Assembly: GCF_013205025.1 (NCBI RefSeq) | Contig: NZ_JABMLE010000001.1 | Coordinates: forward strand, 1,240,001-1,304,000 | Reading direction: 5' to 3' | DNA: 64,000 nt | DNA from: Rathayibacter sp. VKM Ac-2857 | GTDB taxonomy: Bacteria > Actinomycetota > Actinomycetes > Actinomycetales > Microbacteriaceae | Shown here: piece by piece, positions 8,126 to 16,481 of the stretch | How the letters are laid out: every line of letters begins with the position of its first letter | Numbering within the stretch: the stretch's first letter is position 1 | The notes under the pieces: generated by a model | What the model saw: only the letters and a program-made list of their open reading frames with translations | The model's database searches: none | What the model was told of the DNA's origin: nothing | Program-made: the position numbers and the translations under genes

Positions 8126-9924
8126 CAGGGGCGCTCGGCCACGTCGATCGCGCCGGTGGTTGTTGCGGCCGTCGCGGCGTGCCGGGCGTGGGCGACGGGC
8201 GCGGCGTGGCGGCCGTGCACCTCGTCGTCCGCGTGCACGGCGTCGTCGCTTCGAGTGGTCTGACCCACCGGGCGCAGGGCGGCCTGGCCGTCCGAGGCCG
8301 CGATCAGCGCGTCCTCCGCGCCGGCGACGACGCCCGAGGGCTCCGACTTGCGCTGCACGGCGTTCATCGTCCCGAGCGGCGCGTTCGGCAGCAGCAGGAC
8401 CGCGATCAGCGTGATGACCGCGAGCGGGATGCTGTAGAGGAAGACGTCGCCGACGCCGATGCCGTAGGCGCTCTCGACCACGACGCGCACGGCGTCCGGG
8501 AGCGTGTTGACCTGCGGGATCGTGCCGCTGCCGAGCGCCTGGGCGGCGATCGCCTGGTCGGCCGGCGCGAGGCCGGCGATGCCGGTCTTGATGTGGTCGG
8601 CGATCACCGTGCCGAGCATCGAGCCCAGCACCGAGACGCCCACGGTGCCGCCGAGGCTGCGGAAGAAGGTGACCGCGCTGGTCGCGACGCCGAGGTTCTT
8701 GACGTCGATCGAGTTCTGCACGACGAGCACCAGGTTCTGCATCAGCATGCCCAGGCCCGCGCCGAGGATCGCCATGAAGACGCCCACCAGGACGAGGTTC
8801 GTGTCGTAGCGGAGCGTGCTGAGGAGGAAGGTACCGACCACGGCGAGCACGCCGCCGGTGACCATGATCGCCTTCCACTTGCCGGTGCGCGAGATGATCC
8901 CGCCGAAGATGGTGGACGCGATCAGCAGTCCGGCCATCATCGGGATCGTCAGCAGACCGGACTGGGTCGGCGTGGCACCGCGCGAGAGCTGCATGTACTG
9001 CGCGAGGAACACCGCGACGCCGAACATCGAGACGCCGACCGAGATGCTCGCCACGACGGCGAGGCTGAAGGTGCGGTTCTTGAACATCCCCATCGGGATG
9101 ATCGGCTCGGCGACGGTGAGCTCGGTGATCACCGCGGCGACCAGCAGCACGACGGAGCCGCCGACCATGACCGCGGTCTCCCAGGAGGCCCAGTCGAAGT
9201 TCTTGCCGGCCAGCGACACCCAGATCAGCAGCAGCGAGACGCCGCCGGCGATGAGGACCGCGCCGAGGTAGTCGATCTTGACCGTGCGCTTGGGATGCGC
9301 GGGGAGGCGCAGCGTCACCTGGAGCAGGATGATCGCGACGATCGCGACGGGCAGCGCGATGAAGAAGTTCCAGCGCCAGCCGAACGCGTCGGTGACGACG
9401 CCGCCGAGCAGCGGTCCGCCGACGGTGCCGATGGCCATCACGCCGCCGAAGAGGCCGGCGTACTTGCCGCGCTCACGCGGGCTGATGATGTCGGCCATGA
9501 TGATCTGGCTCAGCGCGGCGAGTCCACCGGCGCCGAGGCCCTGGAAGACGCGGAACACGATCAGCATGTTCGTGTCCTGCGAGAAGCCGGCCGCGGCCGA
9601 GCCGATCACGAAGATCGCGAGCGCGAGCTGGATGAGCAGCTTGCGGTTGAAGAGGTCGGCGAACTTGCCCCAGAGCGGGGTGGAGACGGTGGTCGCGAGC
9701 AGCGTCGCGGTGACGACCCAGGTGTAGGCGTTCTGGTCGCCCTCGAGGTCGGAGATGATCAGCGGCAGCGAGGTCGACACGACCGTGCCCGCGAGGATCG
9801 AGACGAACATGCCCAGCAGCAGTCCGCTGAGGGATTCGAGCACCTGGCGGTGCGACATGGCCCCGTCGGGGCCGGTGGGGGTGGTGCGCTCTTCTCGAGT
9901 GCGCGTGCGCTCTGCGCGGGACAT
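8125..9924 (-). CDS. MFS drug efflux transporter, DHA2 14-TM family
   Basis: Inner-membrane exporter of 599 aa, with a cytoplasmic N-terminal stretch of about 30 residues, 14 predicted transmembrane segments and a polar, His-rich C-terminal tail (about 540-599). Family motifs: WVVTATLLATTVSTPLWGKFADLFNRK and LLLGMFVSILAGTVVSTSLPLI. It is longer than the other DHA2 genes in this window because of the tail (RSDDAVHADDEVHGRHAAPVAHARHA), which might bind metal or simply be disordered. It is the first gene of an operon with a marR gene; a MarR-type operator sits 47 bp upstream of the start. Substrate unknown. Confidence 0.92.
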   Translation of the reverse strand: MSRAERTRTREERTTPTGPDGAMSHRQVLESLSGLLLGMFVSILAGTVVSTSLPLIISDLEGDQNAYTWVVTATLLATTVSTPLWGKFADLFNRKLLIQLALAIFVIGSAAAGFSQDTNMLIVFRVFQGLGAGGLAALSQIIMADIISPRERGKYAGLFGGVMAIGTVGGPLLGGVVTDAFGWRWNFFIALPVAIVAIILLQVTLRLPAHPKRTVKIDYLGAVLIAGGVSLLLIWVSLAGKNFDWASWETAVMVGGSVVLLVAAVITELTVAEPIIPMGMFKNRTFSLAVVASISVGVSMFGVAVFLAQYMQLSRGATPTQSGLLTIPMMAGLLIASTIFGGIISRTGKWKAIMVTGGVLAVVGTFLLSTLRYDTNLVLVGVFMAILGAGLGMLMQNLVLVVQNSIDVKNLGVATSAVTFFRSLGGTVGVSVLGSMLGTVIADHIKTGIAGLAPADQAIAAQALGSGTIPQVNTLPDAVRVVVESAYGIGVGDVFLYSIPLAVITLIAVLLLPNAPLGTMNAVQRKSEPSGVVAGAEDALIAASDGQAALRPVGQTTRSDDAVHADDEVHGRHAAPVAHARHAATAATTTGAIDVAERP

Positions 9925-9970
9925 ACGGCTCCTTGTTCACGGTGCGGCACCGGTGGCGATGCGGCGGTAC

Positions 9971-9990
9971 TAGTTGACGGCGGTCAACTA
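9971..9990. promoter_or_regulatory. Putative MarR operator upstream of the MFS-marR operon
   Basis: Perfect 8-bp inverted repeat TAGTTGAC / GTCAACTA separated by GGCG, followed at 10001-10006 by another CAACTA half-site. Length, AT content and spacing fit MarR-family sites, and the place, just upstream of the operon that ends with marR, fits autorepression. The local AT-richness (ctatatag, 10004-10012) stands out in this GC-rich DNA and probably belongs to the promoter. Confidence 0.75.
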
Positions 9991-10063
9991 TTGACCGAGT
10001 GCAACTATATAGCCGAGCGAGGTGTTTTGGCCAGTGCTGTGCCGAGGCGCTTCCGTGAGGCTG

Positions 10064-10534
10064 TCAGCGGGCGATGCCGCGCCGTCGGAGGAGCACGATC
10101 GCCGCTGACACCGCGGCCGCGAGTGCGACGAGGAGCGCGATGCCGAGCGGCGAGCCGGCGGCGGCGCCGATCACCGCCCAGAGCACGGCGAAGCCGACCG
10201 TCGCGTAGATCAGCGCCCAGGCCGCGCAGCCCGGCAGCATCGCGAGGAGGTGGACGCCGAAGCGCATCCGCGCCGCCCCGGCTGCCGCGTTGATCATGGT
10301 CTGGAGCCCCACGGTGAGGAAGCTCACGGTGACCGCGGGCGCCCCGTAGCGCGCGAGCAGTGCCGACGCGCGCTTCAGCGCCGGCGACTCCAGCCACCGC
10401 CCCCAGCGCCGCGAGGCCGCCCCGGTCACGACCGCCCGCGCGAGCCAGTACGTCGCCTGCGCCCGCACCAGCACGATGAGGAACAGCGCCCCCAGCAGCT
10501 CCACGAACCCCAGCTCGTCCAGGAAGGCGGGCAT
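10064..10534 (-). CDS. Small VTT/DedA-like membrane protein
   Basis: Integral membrane protein of 156 aa with about four hydrophobic segments. The glycine-containing region RYGAPAVTVSFLTVGLQTMINAAAGAARMRFGVHLLAMLPGCAAWALIY matches the VTT (SNARE-associated/DedA) signature of a re-entrant loop followed by a helix. DedA proteins are linked to lipid scrambling and membrane homeostasis, but this short actinobacterial form is uncharacterised. A stand-alone gene: upstream is the repeat-filled gap, downstream the MFS promoter region. Function is inferred from fold resemblance only. Confidence 0.7.
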   Translation of the reverse strand: MPAFLDELGFVELLGALFLIVLVRAQATYWLARAVVTGAASRRWGRWLESPALKRASALLARYGAPAVTVSFLTVGLQTMINAAAGAARMRFGVHLLAMLPGCAAWALIYATVGFAVLWAVIGAAAGSPLGIALLVALAAAVSAAIVLLRRRGIAR

Positions 10535-10601
10535 GTGGCGCCTCCCTCTCCTCGCTCGGCAGAAGGCAGGCTACCCTTCCCTCCCCCGCGCCTCCTGCCG
10601 G

Positions 10602-10630
10602 CCGAGCAGCGCGCAGCGCGTCTCGGTGGT
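10602..10630 (+). repeat. Degenerate REP-like unit
   Basis: A sequence resembling the A-type REP unit (foot, GCGC-GCA-GCGC stem-loop, then TCTCGG) but with several changes in the conserved flanks. It looks like an eroded copy just upstream of the first intact composite. Confidence 0.45.
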
Positions 10631-10658
10631 GAGGAAGAGGACCCGGCCGCGCCGCGAG

Positions 10659-10788
10659 CATGCTGGTCGAGTAGCCCCGCAGGGGCGTATCGAGACCCGC
10701 CGTCACCAGCAGGACGGGCCTGCAGACTCAGCGTCCTGACGGTGGGGGATCTCGATACGCCCGCTCCGCGGGCTACTCGATCAGCATG
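10659..10788. repeat. REP composite: A unit (+), B unit (-)
   Basis: First intact composite element (130 bp). The A unit (10659-10697) begins CATGCTGGTCGAGTAG, has the stem-loop GCCCC-GCA-GGGGC and ends GTATCGAGACC. The B unit (10748-10788) is the inverted GATC subtype with stem GCCCGC-GGA-GCGGGC and ends CATG. The centre holds a CTGCAGAC core shared with other copies. It lies in the gap between the divergent VTT and DUF222 genes. Confidence 0.9.
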
Positions 10789-10822
10789 ACTTTCCCCATA
10801 CGAATTAGGTGATCTTTCCTAG

Positions 10823-10917
10823 GAGACCCGCCGTCCTCAGCAGCGCGGGTCTGCAGACTCGTCCTTCTGACGCTCGTGGATCTCGATACGCCCGCTCCGC
10901 GGGCTACTCGATCAGCA
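10823..10917. repeat. Truncated REP composite (centre plus B unit)
   Basis: Only the last bases of the A unit (GAGACC) survive, followed by the normal centre with the GTCTGCAGAC palindrome and a complete B unit on the minus strand (10879-10917). The 5' truncation point lies just inside the A unit. Confidence 0.85.
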
Positions 10918-10950
10918 CGGAGCGCTGAACCTCTCCCGAGGTGCCCCCTT

Positions 10951-11014
10951 CATGCTGGTCGAGCAGCCGCCCTGCATGCTGGTCGAGTAGCCGCCTTGGC
11001 GGCGTATCGAGACC
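10951..11014 (+). repeat. REP A units, one truncated and one full
   Basis: A truncated A head (10951-10973, CATGCTGGTCGAGCAG) is followed directly by a complete A unit (10975-11014) whose stem is GCCGCC-TT-GGCGGC, a compensated variant of the usual GCCCC/GGGGC stem. No partner B unit follows. The DUF222 gene starts 117 bp downstream; the rest of this gap shows no other recognisable feature. Confidence 0.85.
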
Positions 11015-11130
11015 CACCATCACCGGACATCCGGCAGCGAGCCTCCTCCACAACCCCCGATCCGACCGCACTTTCCCCGAGCCACTCGCAACCGCGCACT
11101 GGTGTCGGTGGTCCCTGATTCAATACTCGT

Positions 11131-12435
11131 ATGACGGATTTCGGATCGACGGAAGAGGTGCTCGCGCACCTGCGCGCACTCAGCGACCGCGCCGCCACGA
11201 ACGCCCGCGCTGCCGCTCAGCGACGCCTCACCGAGGCCGAAGACCTCTACGATTTCCACCGCACCGCCCTCGCCCACCCGAACGCATTCGCGCGAGGTGC
11301 GACCCGCAGCGAGACCCGTGACCTCGTCGAGCGCTCGATCCGCGCCGAACTCGCCGTCGCGGAGGGCCTGCCGGAGCAGATGATCGCCCGCCGTCTCGAG
11401 AACGCGCAGCTGCTGATGGAGCACCTCCCGCTCACCCGCGCCCTCCTCGCGCAGGCGCGCCTGCACTGGGAGGAAGGAGAGGCGATCTGCGCGACCGCGA
11501 GCTCCCTGCCCGAGGGGTCCCGCGCCGGGCTGGACGAGCGCGTCGCGGAGGCAGCGCCGGCGATGACGCTCACGCAACTGCGCCGCGCCCTGCGCCGGTG
11601 GCGGGAGGAGCTGCACCAGGAATCTCTCGCGCAGCGGCACGCCCGCGCGCGAGCGGATCGCGCCGTGTGGGTGACTCCGGATGTGGACGGGATGGCGACG
11701 CTGTGCGTGTACGGGCCAGCGCCTGCGGTGATGGGCGCGTACGAGCGTGCCGACCGGATGGCCCGTTCTCTGCGCGATGCCGGGGATGTGCGCACGCTCT
11801 CGCAGCTGCGCGCCGACGTCGCCGTGGATCTGCTCTGCGACGGCGACGTCTTCGGCACGACCCCCGACCCGGAAGATCGGCCGGACCCGTCGTACGTTCC
11901 GGGGGTGCGCGCCGAGGTACGGCTGACACTCGCCGCGTCCACGGCCGTCGATCTCGATGACGAGCCCGCTGAGCTGGACGGGTACGGCCCCGTCCCCGCC
12001 GAAGTGGCGCGGGAGCTGATCCGGACTGCGGCGTCGTTCACTCGCGTGCTCACTGAACGGGACACCGGTGCTGTCGTGTCCGTCGGTCGGACCCAGCGTC
12101 TTCCACCGTCGCGGATGCGCCTGCATCTGCAGCTGCGGGATCAGACCTGCCGCTTCGCCGGCTGCCTGCGCACCGCGGCGCGCAGTGAGGCGGATCACAC
12201 GATCGAGTGGCGCAACGGCGGCGAGACCTCGCTCGAGAACCTGGTCAGCCTCTGCACCAGCCACCACCACCTCCGGCACGGCGACCGGTGGACGTATACG
12301 AAGGGCGACGGCGGGGCGATCGTGTGGACGACGCCGACCGGGCGGCGCGTCGGCAACCGGCCACCCCCGCTGCCGGGGCGGCCGCCGGACCCGCCCCGGC
12401 GACCGTGCTTCGTCGACGAACCGCCGCCGTTCTGA
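11131..12435 (+). CDS. DUF222/HNH endonuclease-signature protein (13E12 family)
   Basis: Protein of 434 aa. The N-terminal two thirds is the helical DUF222 domain (about 30-290; RSIRAELAVAEGLPEQMIARRLENA and LTQLRRALRRWREEL are typical). The C-terminal HNH motif (about 330-390) reads CRFAGCLRTAARSEADHTIEWRNGG then NLVSLCTSHHHLRH, with the H-N-H and Cys pattern intact. Members are numerous in actinobacterial genomes and are often flanked by repeats, but their biological role is unknown; a role in mobile DNA or defence is only speculation. REP elements lie on both sides, and the stop codon TGA (12433-12435) is part of the CTGACGGTGG segment that leads into a REP B unit. Confidence 0.9.
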   Translation: MTDFGSTEEVLAHLRALSDRAATNARAAAQRRLTEAEDLYDFHRTALAHPNAFARGATRSETRDLVERSIRAELAVAEGLPEQMIARRLENAQLLMEHLPLTRALLAQARLHWEEGEAICATASSLPEGSRAGLDERVAEAAPAMTLTQLRRALRRWREELHQESLAQRHARARADRAVWVTPDVDGMATLCVYGPAPAVMGAYERADRMARSLRDAGDVRTLSQLRADVAVDLLCDGDVFGTTPDPEDRPDPSYVPGVRAEVRLTLAASTAVDLDDEPAELDGYGPVPAEVARELIRTAASFTRVLTERDTGAVVSVGRTQRLPPSRMRLHLQLRDQTCRFAGCLRTAARSEADHTIEWRNGGETSLENLVSLCTSHHHLRHGDRWTYTKGDGGAIVWTTPTGRRVGNRPPPLPGRPPDPPRRPCFVDEPPPF

Positions 12436-12443
12436 CGGTGGTG

Positions 12444-12484
12444 GATCTCGATACGCCCGCTCCGCGGGCTACTCGATCAGCATG
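12444..12484 (-). repeat. REP B unit
   Basis: Single B unit (GATC subtype, stem GCCCGC-GGA-GCGGGC, ending CATG) directly after the DUF222 stop codon. The preceding CTGACGGTGGTG is the flank seen inside complete composites, so this is probably a composite that has lost its A half. Confidence 0.88.
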
Positions 12485-12525
12485 CAACGCCGGTACCTCA
12501 GGAGGCGTCCCTTCCTGACCACCGC

Positions 12526-12660
12526 GGATCCACTCGGAAGAGACATGCGCCTGCATGCTGGTCGAGCAGCCCCGCAGGGGCGTATCGAGACCCGGCGTCA
12601 TCAGCAGGGCAGGTCTGCAGACTCGTCCTGCTGACGCTGGCGGATCTACTTGGAAGAGAC
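12526..12660. repeat. REP A unit with broken B partner, flanked by direct repeats
   Basis: A complete A unit (12554-12592) and the normal centre, but the B unit stops after GGATCT at about 12647. The sequence that follows, GGATCTACTTGGAAGAGAC (12642-12660), is a near-copy (two transitions) of GGATCCACTCGGAAGAGAC at 12526-12544 in front of the A unit. The two 19-bp direct repeats therefore bracket the element. Confidence 0.8.
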
Positions 12661-12670
12661 GCCCGTGGAC

Positions 12671-12706
12671 CTGCTGGTCGAGTAGCGCGCAGCGCGTATC
12701 GAGACC
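12671..12706 (+). repeat. REP A unit with variant stem
   Basis: Single A unit with a short stem GCGC-GCA-GCGC in place of GCCCC/GGGGC, ends GGTC/GACC intact. It lies 77 bp upstream of the Lrp gene; between them is only a -10-like TAGGCT (12771-12776). Confidence 0.82.
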
Positions 12707-12782
12707 CCCGCGATCAGGCACAGACCCGCCGGGATCGCGCGGGTGCCCGGCGCGGCTCCGACCCCGCCCCTAGGCTCGACGC

Positions 12783-13220
12783 ATGGACAACATCGATCGG
12801 AAGATCCTCGATCTGCTGCGCCAGAACGCCCGGGCGGGCTACGGCGACATCGGCGGTGTCGTGGGGCTGTCCGCGTCGGCCGTGAAGCGCCGCGTCGACC
12901 GGCTGGTGGCCGACGGCGTCATCCGCGGCTTCACGATCAAGGTCGACCCCGCCGTCGACGGCATGGCGACCGAGGCCTACGTCGAGCTGTTCTGCCGCGG
13001 CACCGTCGCGCCCGACGAGCTGCGCCGCATCCTCTCGGCCGTCCCCGAGGTCGTCGACGCCGGCACGGTCACCGGCTCGGCCGACGCCATCGTGCACATC
13101 CGCTCGCGCGACATCCCGAGCCTCGAGCTCGCCCTCGAGAAGGTCCGCATCGCGCCGAACGTCGACCACACCCGCTCCGCGATCGTGCTCTCCCGCCTGA
13201 TCCAGCGCGGCGAGGCGTAG
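12783..13220 (+). CDS. Lrp/AsnC-family transcriptional regulator
   Basis: Regulator of 145 aa: N-terminal HTH (DRKILDLLRQNARAGYGDIGGVVGLSASAVKRRVDRLVADGVI, about 5-47) and a C-terminal RAM (ligand-binding) domain. Lrp-type proteins respond to amino acids. The convergent neighbour is a FAD oxidoreductase of the D-amino-acid oxidase fold, so control of amine or amino-acid oxidation is a reasonable guess. The start ATG lies 6 nt after TAGGCT (12771-12776), indicating a leaderless mRNA. Confidence 0.92.
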   Translation: MDNIDRKILDLLRQNARAGYGDIGGVVGLSASAVKRRVDRLVADGVIRGFTIKVDPAVDGMATEAYVELFCRGTVAPDELRRILSAVPEVVDAGTVTGSADAIVHIRSRDIPSLELALEKVRIAPNVDHTRSAIVLSRLIQRGEA

Positions 13221-13236
13221 CGGGCGCACTCCTGCC

Positions 13237-14610
13237 TCAGTGCGATCGGCCCGCGACCACGTCGGCGAGACTCGCGAGCGGTGACGTCGTCGCCCGGCCC
13301 CGCGCCTCGGCCGCGTCGGCCAGGCCGTAGGCGCGGTAGAGCGAGGTGACGGCGAGCCAGCGCAGCGGTTCCGGCTCCCACGGCCGCACCCGGTGACCCA
13401 CCCACGGCAGCTCGGTGAGCGGCGTGCTCTCGCCGAGCACGAGGTCGCGCAGCGTGCGCCCGGCGAGATTGGTCGCCGTGACCCCGGTGCCGACGAAGCC
13501 GCCCGCCCAGCCCAGGCCCGTGGCGCGGTCGAGTCCGACGGTCGCGTGCCAGTCGCGGGGCACGCCGAGCACGCCCGACCAGACGTGCTCGATGCCGACG
13601 CCGCGCAGCACCGGGAAGAACCGCTCGAGGATCTCGCGCAGCCGGCCGACCGTGCGCGGGTCGGTCGCCCCGTCGCGGTCGATCCGGGAGCCGAAGCGAT
13701 AGGGCACGCCCCGCCCGCCGATCGCGATCCGGTCGTCGGCCGTGCGCTGCGCGTACATGTAGGCGTGCGCCGCGTCGCCGAGCGTCTCGCGGCCCGCCCA
13801 GCCGATCTCGTCCCAGACCTCGGGGCCGAGCTGCTCGGTCGCGATCAGCGACGAGTTCATCGGCAGCCACTCCCGGTGGTGCCCGGCGAGCGCGGCGGTG
13901 AAGCCCTCGGTCGCGCGCAGCACGATCGGTGCGCGGACGACCCCGCGGGCCGTGACTGCCGCACCGGGCCGGATCTCGTCGACCCGCGTGTCCTCGAAGA
14001 TCCGCACGCCGAGCGCCTCGACGACGCGGGCGAGTCCGGCGGCGAGCTTCGCCGGGTGCAGCCGCGCGCAGTGCGGGTGCCAGAGACCGGCCGAGGCGCC
14101 GTCGACCGCGATCCGCGCCGCGGTCTCCCGCGCGTCGAGCAGCTCGACGTCGGTGTGCGCGCGGGAGCGGGCCGCCGCCGCGGTGGCCAGGAGCCGGGCC
14201 CGCTGCGCCTCGCCGCGCGCCACCTGGAATTCGCCGCCCTTGACGACGTCCGCGTCGATCCCCTCGGCCGCGGCGACCGCGATCACCTCGTCGACCGTCT
14301 GATTCATTGCGAGCTGGAAGCGATCGACCGCCTCGGCCCCGTGCGAGCGGGCGTAGGAGGCGACGCCGCCGGTGATCTCGTTCGTCAGCCAGCCGCCGTT
14401 GCGGCCCGAGGCGCCGAAGCCGGCGAAGCGCTGCTCGAGGATCGCGATCCGCAGCGACGGGTCGGCCTTCGCGAGCGAGTACGCCGTCCACAGGCCGGTG
14501 TAGCCGGCGCCGACGATGCAGACGTCGACGTCGAGCGGACCGGGAAGCGCCGGACGGGGCGTGGAACGACCGAGGGAGGCCCACCAGAACGACACGTCGC
14601 CGTTGATCAC
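13237..14610 (-). CDS. FAD-dependent oxidoreductase (DAO family)
   Basis: Flavoenzyme of 457 aa of the D-amino-acid oxidase/glycine oxidase fold, similar in layout to gamma-glutamylputrescine oxidase (PuuB/OrdL-like). It has a Rossmann FAD site VDVCIVGAGYTGLWTAYSLA (about 28-47), the conserved FAGFGASGRNGGW that follows in PuuB-like enzymes, and a C-terminal FAD-binding GFVGTGVTATNLAGRTLRDL. The GTG start at 14608-14610 has a GGGAG ribosome site 7 nt upstream; the frame stays open much further upstream but there it is antisense to the DUF2510 gene. It probably oxidises an amine or amino acid with release of peroxide; the substrate is unknown. Confidence 0.88.
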   Translation of the reverse strand: MINGDVSFWWASLGRSTPRPALPGPLDVDVCIVGAGYTGLWTAYSLAKADPSLRIAILEQRFAGFGASGRNGGWLTNEITGGVASYARSHGAEAVDRFQLAMNQTVDEVIAVAAAEGIDADVVKGGEFQVARGEAQRARLLATAAAARSRAHTDVELLDARETAARIAVDGASAGLWHPHCARLHPAKLAAGLARVVEALGVRIFEDTRVDEIRPGAAVTARGVVRAPIVLRATEGFTAALAGHHREWLPMNSSLIATEQLGPEVWDEIGWAGRETLGDAAHAYMYAQRTADDRIAIGGRGVPYRFGSRIDRDGATDPRTVGRLREILERFFPVLRGVGIEHVWSGVLGVPRDWHATVGLDRATGLGWAGGFVGTGVTATNLAGRTLRDLVLGESTPLTELPWVGHRVRPWEPEPLRWLAVTSLYRAYGLADAAEARGRATTSPLASLADVVAGRSH

Positions 14611-14648
14611 AGTGGGGCTCCCTCGGTCGGCGCGGGGCGCTCGGCGGG

Positions 14649-15680
14649 TCAGAGTCCCGCGGACGGGAACGTCTGCATCATCTCCGAGAACAGGGTGGCG
14701 GTCCAGCCGATCGCGATGATGAAGGACACCACCACGACGCCGAGGAAGATCCACAGCGGGAGCAGGCCGCCGCCGGTCACGCGCTTCACGACGACGCTGC
14801 GCCCGATCACGTAGACGTAGGGAGCGGCGAGGAACGCCCAGGCCCAGTGGAACGGGCGCTGCACGCCGGCCTTCTTCAGCTGCCGGTAGTCGAGGAACGC
14901 GAAGACGACCTCGGCCGCGTAGATCAGGAAGCCGACGACCTGCACGGCGCCGAGGCCGACGAGGTAGGCGGTCGACATGCCCATCGTGGCGCGCGGGCCG
15001 TAGGTCGAGGAGACGGCCGATGCGGCGATCGCGTCCGGCGGGAGCAGGAAGATCGACAGCGCGGACAGCAGCGGCAGCAGCACGACCACCCAGATCCACG
15101 GGGTGCTGGTGACGATGCTCGAGTCGCGCGGCTGCGGCGCCGGGCGGCCGGCGTACGCGGGCTGCTGGCCGGGCTGCTGGCCGTACTGCTGCGGGTACTG
15201 CTGGCTGTACTCCTGCGGGGGCTGCTGGCCGTACGGGGGCTGCTGGCCGTACTGGGGCTGCTGGCTGTACTGCGGCTGCTGCGCGGACGGCTGCTGCGAC
15301 GTCTGCTCGCCGTACCGAGGCTGCTGCGGGATCTCGCGCTCGGGAGCGGACTGCCCGGACGCGGCCTGGCCGTAGCTCGTCGCCTGGCCGCTCGAGGTCT
15401 CGCCGTAGGCGGGGCCCGGCACGGGCGGGACGATCGGCGGCTGCGGCGCGGCGGGAGGCTGCGGCGCGCTCTGCGCGGCGGGCGGGGTCGGGGCGGCGGG
15501 AGCCGCGGCAGGGGCGTCGCGCAGCGAGTCCGTCCAGCCCTGGCCGTCCCACCAGCGCTGACGCGGCGATCCGGCGGGGTCCGGGTACCAGCCCGCGCGC
15601 GGACCCGAGGACGTGCCCCGCTCCTGCTCGCCGTTCCGGTCGTCGCCGCCGTGCTCGTTGCCGCCCTGGTCGTCCGTCAT
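14649..15680 (-). CDS. DUF2510 membrane protein with Pro/Gln-rich linker
   Basis: Protein of 343 aa: an N-terminal DUF2510 motif (AGWYPDPAGSPRQRWWDGQGWTD, about 28-50), then about 150 residues of low-complexity Pro/Gln/Tyr repeats (YGQQP-like), then four to five transmembrane helices (about 190-340). DUF2510 occurs at the N-terminus of many actinobacterial membrane proteins and is thought to be a cytoplasmic interaction module. The Q/P/Y linker resembles a disordered scaffold region. No function can be assigned. The stop is 38 bp from the start of the FAD oxidoreductase gene on the same strand. Confidence 0.8.
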   Translation of the reverse strand: MTDDQGGNEHGGDDRNGEQERGTSSGPRAGWYPDPAGSPRQRWWDGQGWTDSLRDAPAAAPAAPTPPAAQSAPQPPAAPQPPIVPPVPGPAYGETSSGQATSYGQAASGQSAPEREIPQQPRYGEQTSQQPSAQQPQYSQQPQYGQQPPYGQQPPQEYSQQYPQQYGQQPGQQPAYAGRPAPQPRDSSIVTSTPWIWVVVLLPLLSALSIFLLPPDAIAASAVSSTYGPRATMGMSTAYLVGLGAVQVVGFLIYAAEVVFAFLDYRQLKKAGVQRPFHWAWAFLAAPYVYVIGRSVVVKRVTGGGLLPLWIFLGVVVVSFIIAIGWTATLFSEMMQTFPSAGL

Positions 15681-15828
15681 CGCGTCCTCCGCTCCCCTTC
15701 GGGCGCTCTGCCCGCCATCAGAGACGAGCGTATCGCCGCGATCCCCGGCCGCACCTGGGCGCGGCCTTGCCGCGAGCTCTCCCGCGCCTGAGCGGACGCC
15801 GTGCGCGGGCCTCCGCCAGGATGGAGGG

Positions 15829-16476
15829 ATGCCGCACACTCTCCGCGCCCGCGCCCTGCTCTTCGACATGGACGGCACCCTCGTCGACTCGACCGCGATC
15901 GTCGAGACGATCTGGCGCTCCTTCGCCGAGCGCTTCGAGCTCGACCCCGACATGGTCCTGGGCGCCGTGCACGGGGTCCGCGCGGAGGACAGCGTGCGCC
16001 GCTTCGCCCCGGCGGGCAGCGACGTGGCCGGCATCGTCGGCGAGTTGAACGCCTACGAGCTCGAGCACACGGAGGGCACCGTCGAGATCCCCGGCGCCGT
16101 CGCCTTCCTCGCGGCACTCCCCGCCCACCGCGTCGCTCTGGTCACCTCGGCCAGCCCGGCGCTGGCCGCCGGCCGCCTCGCCGCGGCGGGCGTCCCCTCC
16201 CCCGCGGCCGTCGTCACCGCCGACGACGTCGTGCACGGCAAGCCCGCCCCCGACGGCTACCTCGCCGCCGCCGGCCTCCTCGGCGTCGACCCGGCCGACG
16301 CGATCGTCTTCGAGGACGCCGAGGCCGGGATCCTCGCCGGCCTCGCCGCCGGCATGCGCGTCATCGTCGTCGGAGCGCACGAGTCCGAGACCACCCGCGG
16401 TCTCCCGCGGATCCCGCACTACTCCGACGCGAGCGTCGAGGTCGACGGCGACGAGGTCGTGCTCACCCTGGCCTGA
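15829..16476 (+). CDS. HAD-superfamily phosphatase (sugar-phosphatase-like)
   Basis: Hydrolase of 215 aa. Motif I is LLFDMDGTLVDS with nucleophile Asp14 and acid/base Asp16; motif II ALVTSASP; motif III Lys in VHGKPAPDGYLAAA; motif IV FEDAEAGILAG. A helical cap lies between motifs I and II. The pattern GKPAPDGYL is typical of beta-phosphoglucomutase/YfbT-type sugar phosphatases. The specific substrate is not known. The ATG follows CAGGAT by 6 nt and also overlaps a weak GGAGGG. The stop is 5 bp from the end of the convergent ABC permease gene. Confidence 0.88.
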   Translation: MPHTLRARALLFDMDGTLVDSTAIVETIWRSFAERFELDPDMVLGAVHGVRAEDSVRRFAPAGSDVAGIVGELNAYELEHTEGTVEIPGAVAFLAALPAHRVALVTSASPALAAGRLAAAGVPSPAAVVTADDVVHGKPAPDGYLAAAGLLGVDPADAIVFEDAEAGILAGLAAGMRVIVVGAHESETTRGLPRIPHYSDASVEVDGDEVVLTLA

Positions 16477-16481
16477 CGCAC

